Both the position numbers and the translations under genes were made by a program. The notes under the pieces are model-generated. The model saw only the letters and a list, made by a program, of their open reading frames with translations, had not been told where the DNA came from and searched no databases. Positions 54,229 to 54,229 of a stretch of DNA of 54,229 nt are shown in pieces. The stretch is from Pustulibacterium marinum (lineage in GTDB: Bacteria; Bacteroidota; Bacteroidia; Flavobacteriales; Flavobacteriaceae), in assembly GCF_900116665.1 (NCBI RefSeq), contig NZ_FPBK01000002.1:1-54229 (forward strand). The letters run 5' to 3'. The first letter of the stretch is position 1; each line of letters starts with the position of its first letter.

Positions 54229-54229
54229 G
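54188..54229. repeat. Two 21-bp near-identical tandem units at the window edge
   Basis: CAGTAACAAATGCG occurs at 54195-54208 and 54216-54229, within units of 21 bases, a multiple of three. More copies may follow beyond the window. Confidence 0.6.

Overview
The window comes from a marine or soil type member of the Bacteroidota, almost certainly a Flavobacteriaceae relative. The evidence is low GC content, no Shine-Dalgarno signals, TAnnTTTG-type -7 promoter boxes, type IX secretion (T9SS) C-terminal sorting domains, and a SusC/SusD-led polysaccharide utilization locus (PUL). I saw no tRNA, rRNA or CRISPR array. Several genes have in-frame non-ATG extensions upstream. I moved these starts to the internal ATG that gives a proper signal peptide or family N-terminus.

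Layout. 1-3775 is housekeeping/accessory: the 3' end of an IS200/IS605-type transposase with its end hairpin, a one-module DUF1456 protein, a TerB-like protein, a small heat-shock protein and UvrB. 3846-22879 is a 19-kb same-strand array of five secreted proteins ending in type B T9SS sorting domains. Four start with a choice-of-anchor L domain, and three of those are giants of about 1600 residues built from eleven Cys-delimited repeats of about 90 residues. 22971-31607 is mixed metabolism: a DUF6495-like protein, an orphan MacB-like permease, a divergent Lrp regulator / MetE-C-like methyltransferase pair, an acyl-CoA dehydrogenase, a zinc alcohol dehydrogenase, a luciferase-like oxidoreductase and a secreted yellow/MRJP-like protein.

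31767-52402 is a 20.6-kb PUL, all on the minus strand: GH2, SusC, SusD, GH3, two different GH29 fucosidases, GH35 beta-galactosidase, a sialidase-fold protein, a FucP/NagP-type sugar importer, a NagB deaminase fused to a PIG-L deacetylase, and a BadF-type GlcNAc kinase. Together these suggest trimming of a fucosylated, galactosylated, GlcNAc-containing glycan such as a complex N-glycan or Lewis-type structure. Released GlcNAc would be imported, phosphorylated, deacetylated and deaminated to fructose-6-phosphate. Hairpins split the locus into about four transcription units. A short motif close to TCGACCAAtrAC (plus-strand reading) lies upstream of each unit's first gene (susC, GH2, nagB fusion, importer), a candidate shared operator. 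No cognate regulator is visible inside the PUL.

52581-54229 holds a divergent DUF2007/zinc-ribbon membrane protein, a Crp/Fnr-like regulator, and at the edge a short repeat that may be the 3' end of a membrane protein gene.
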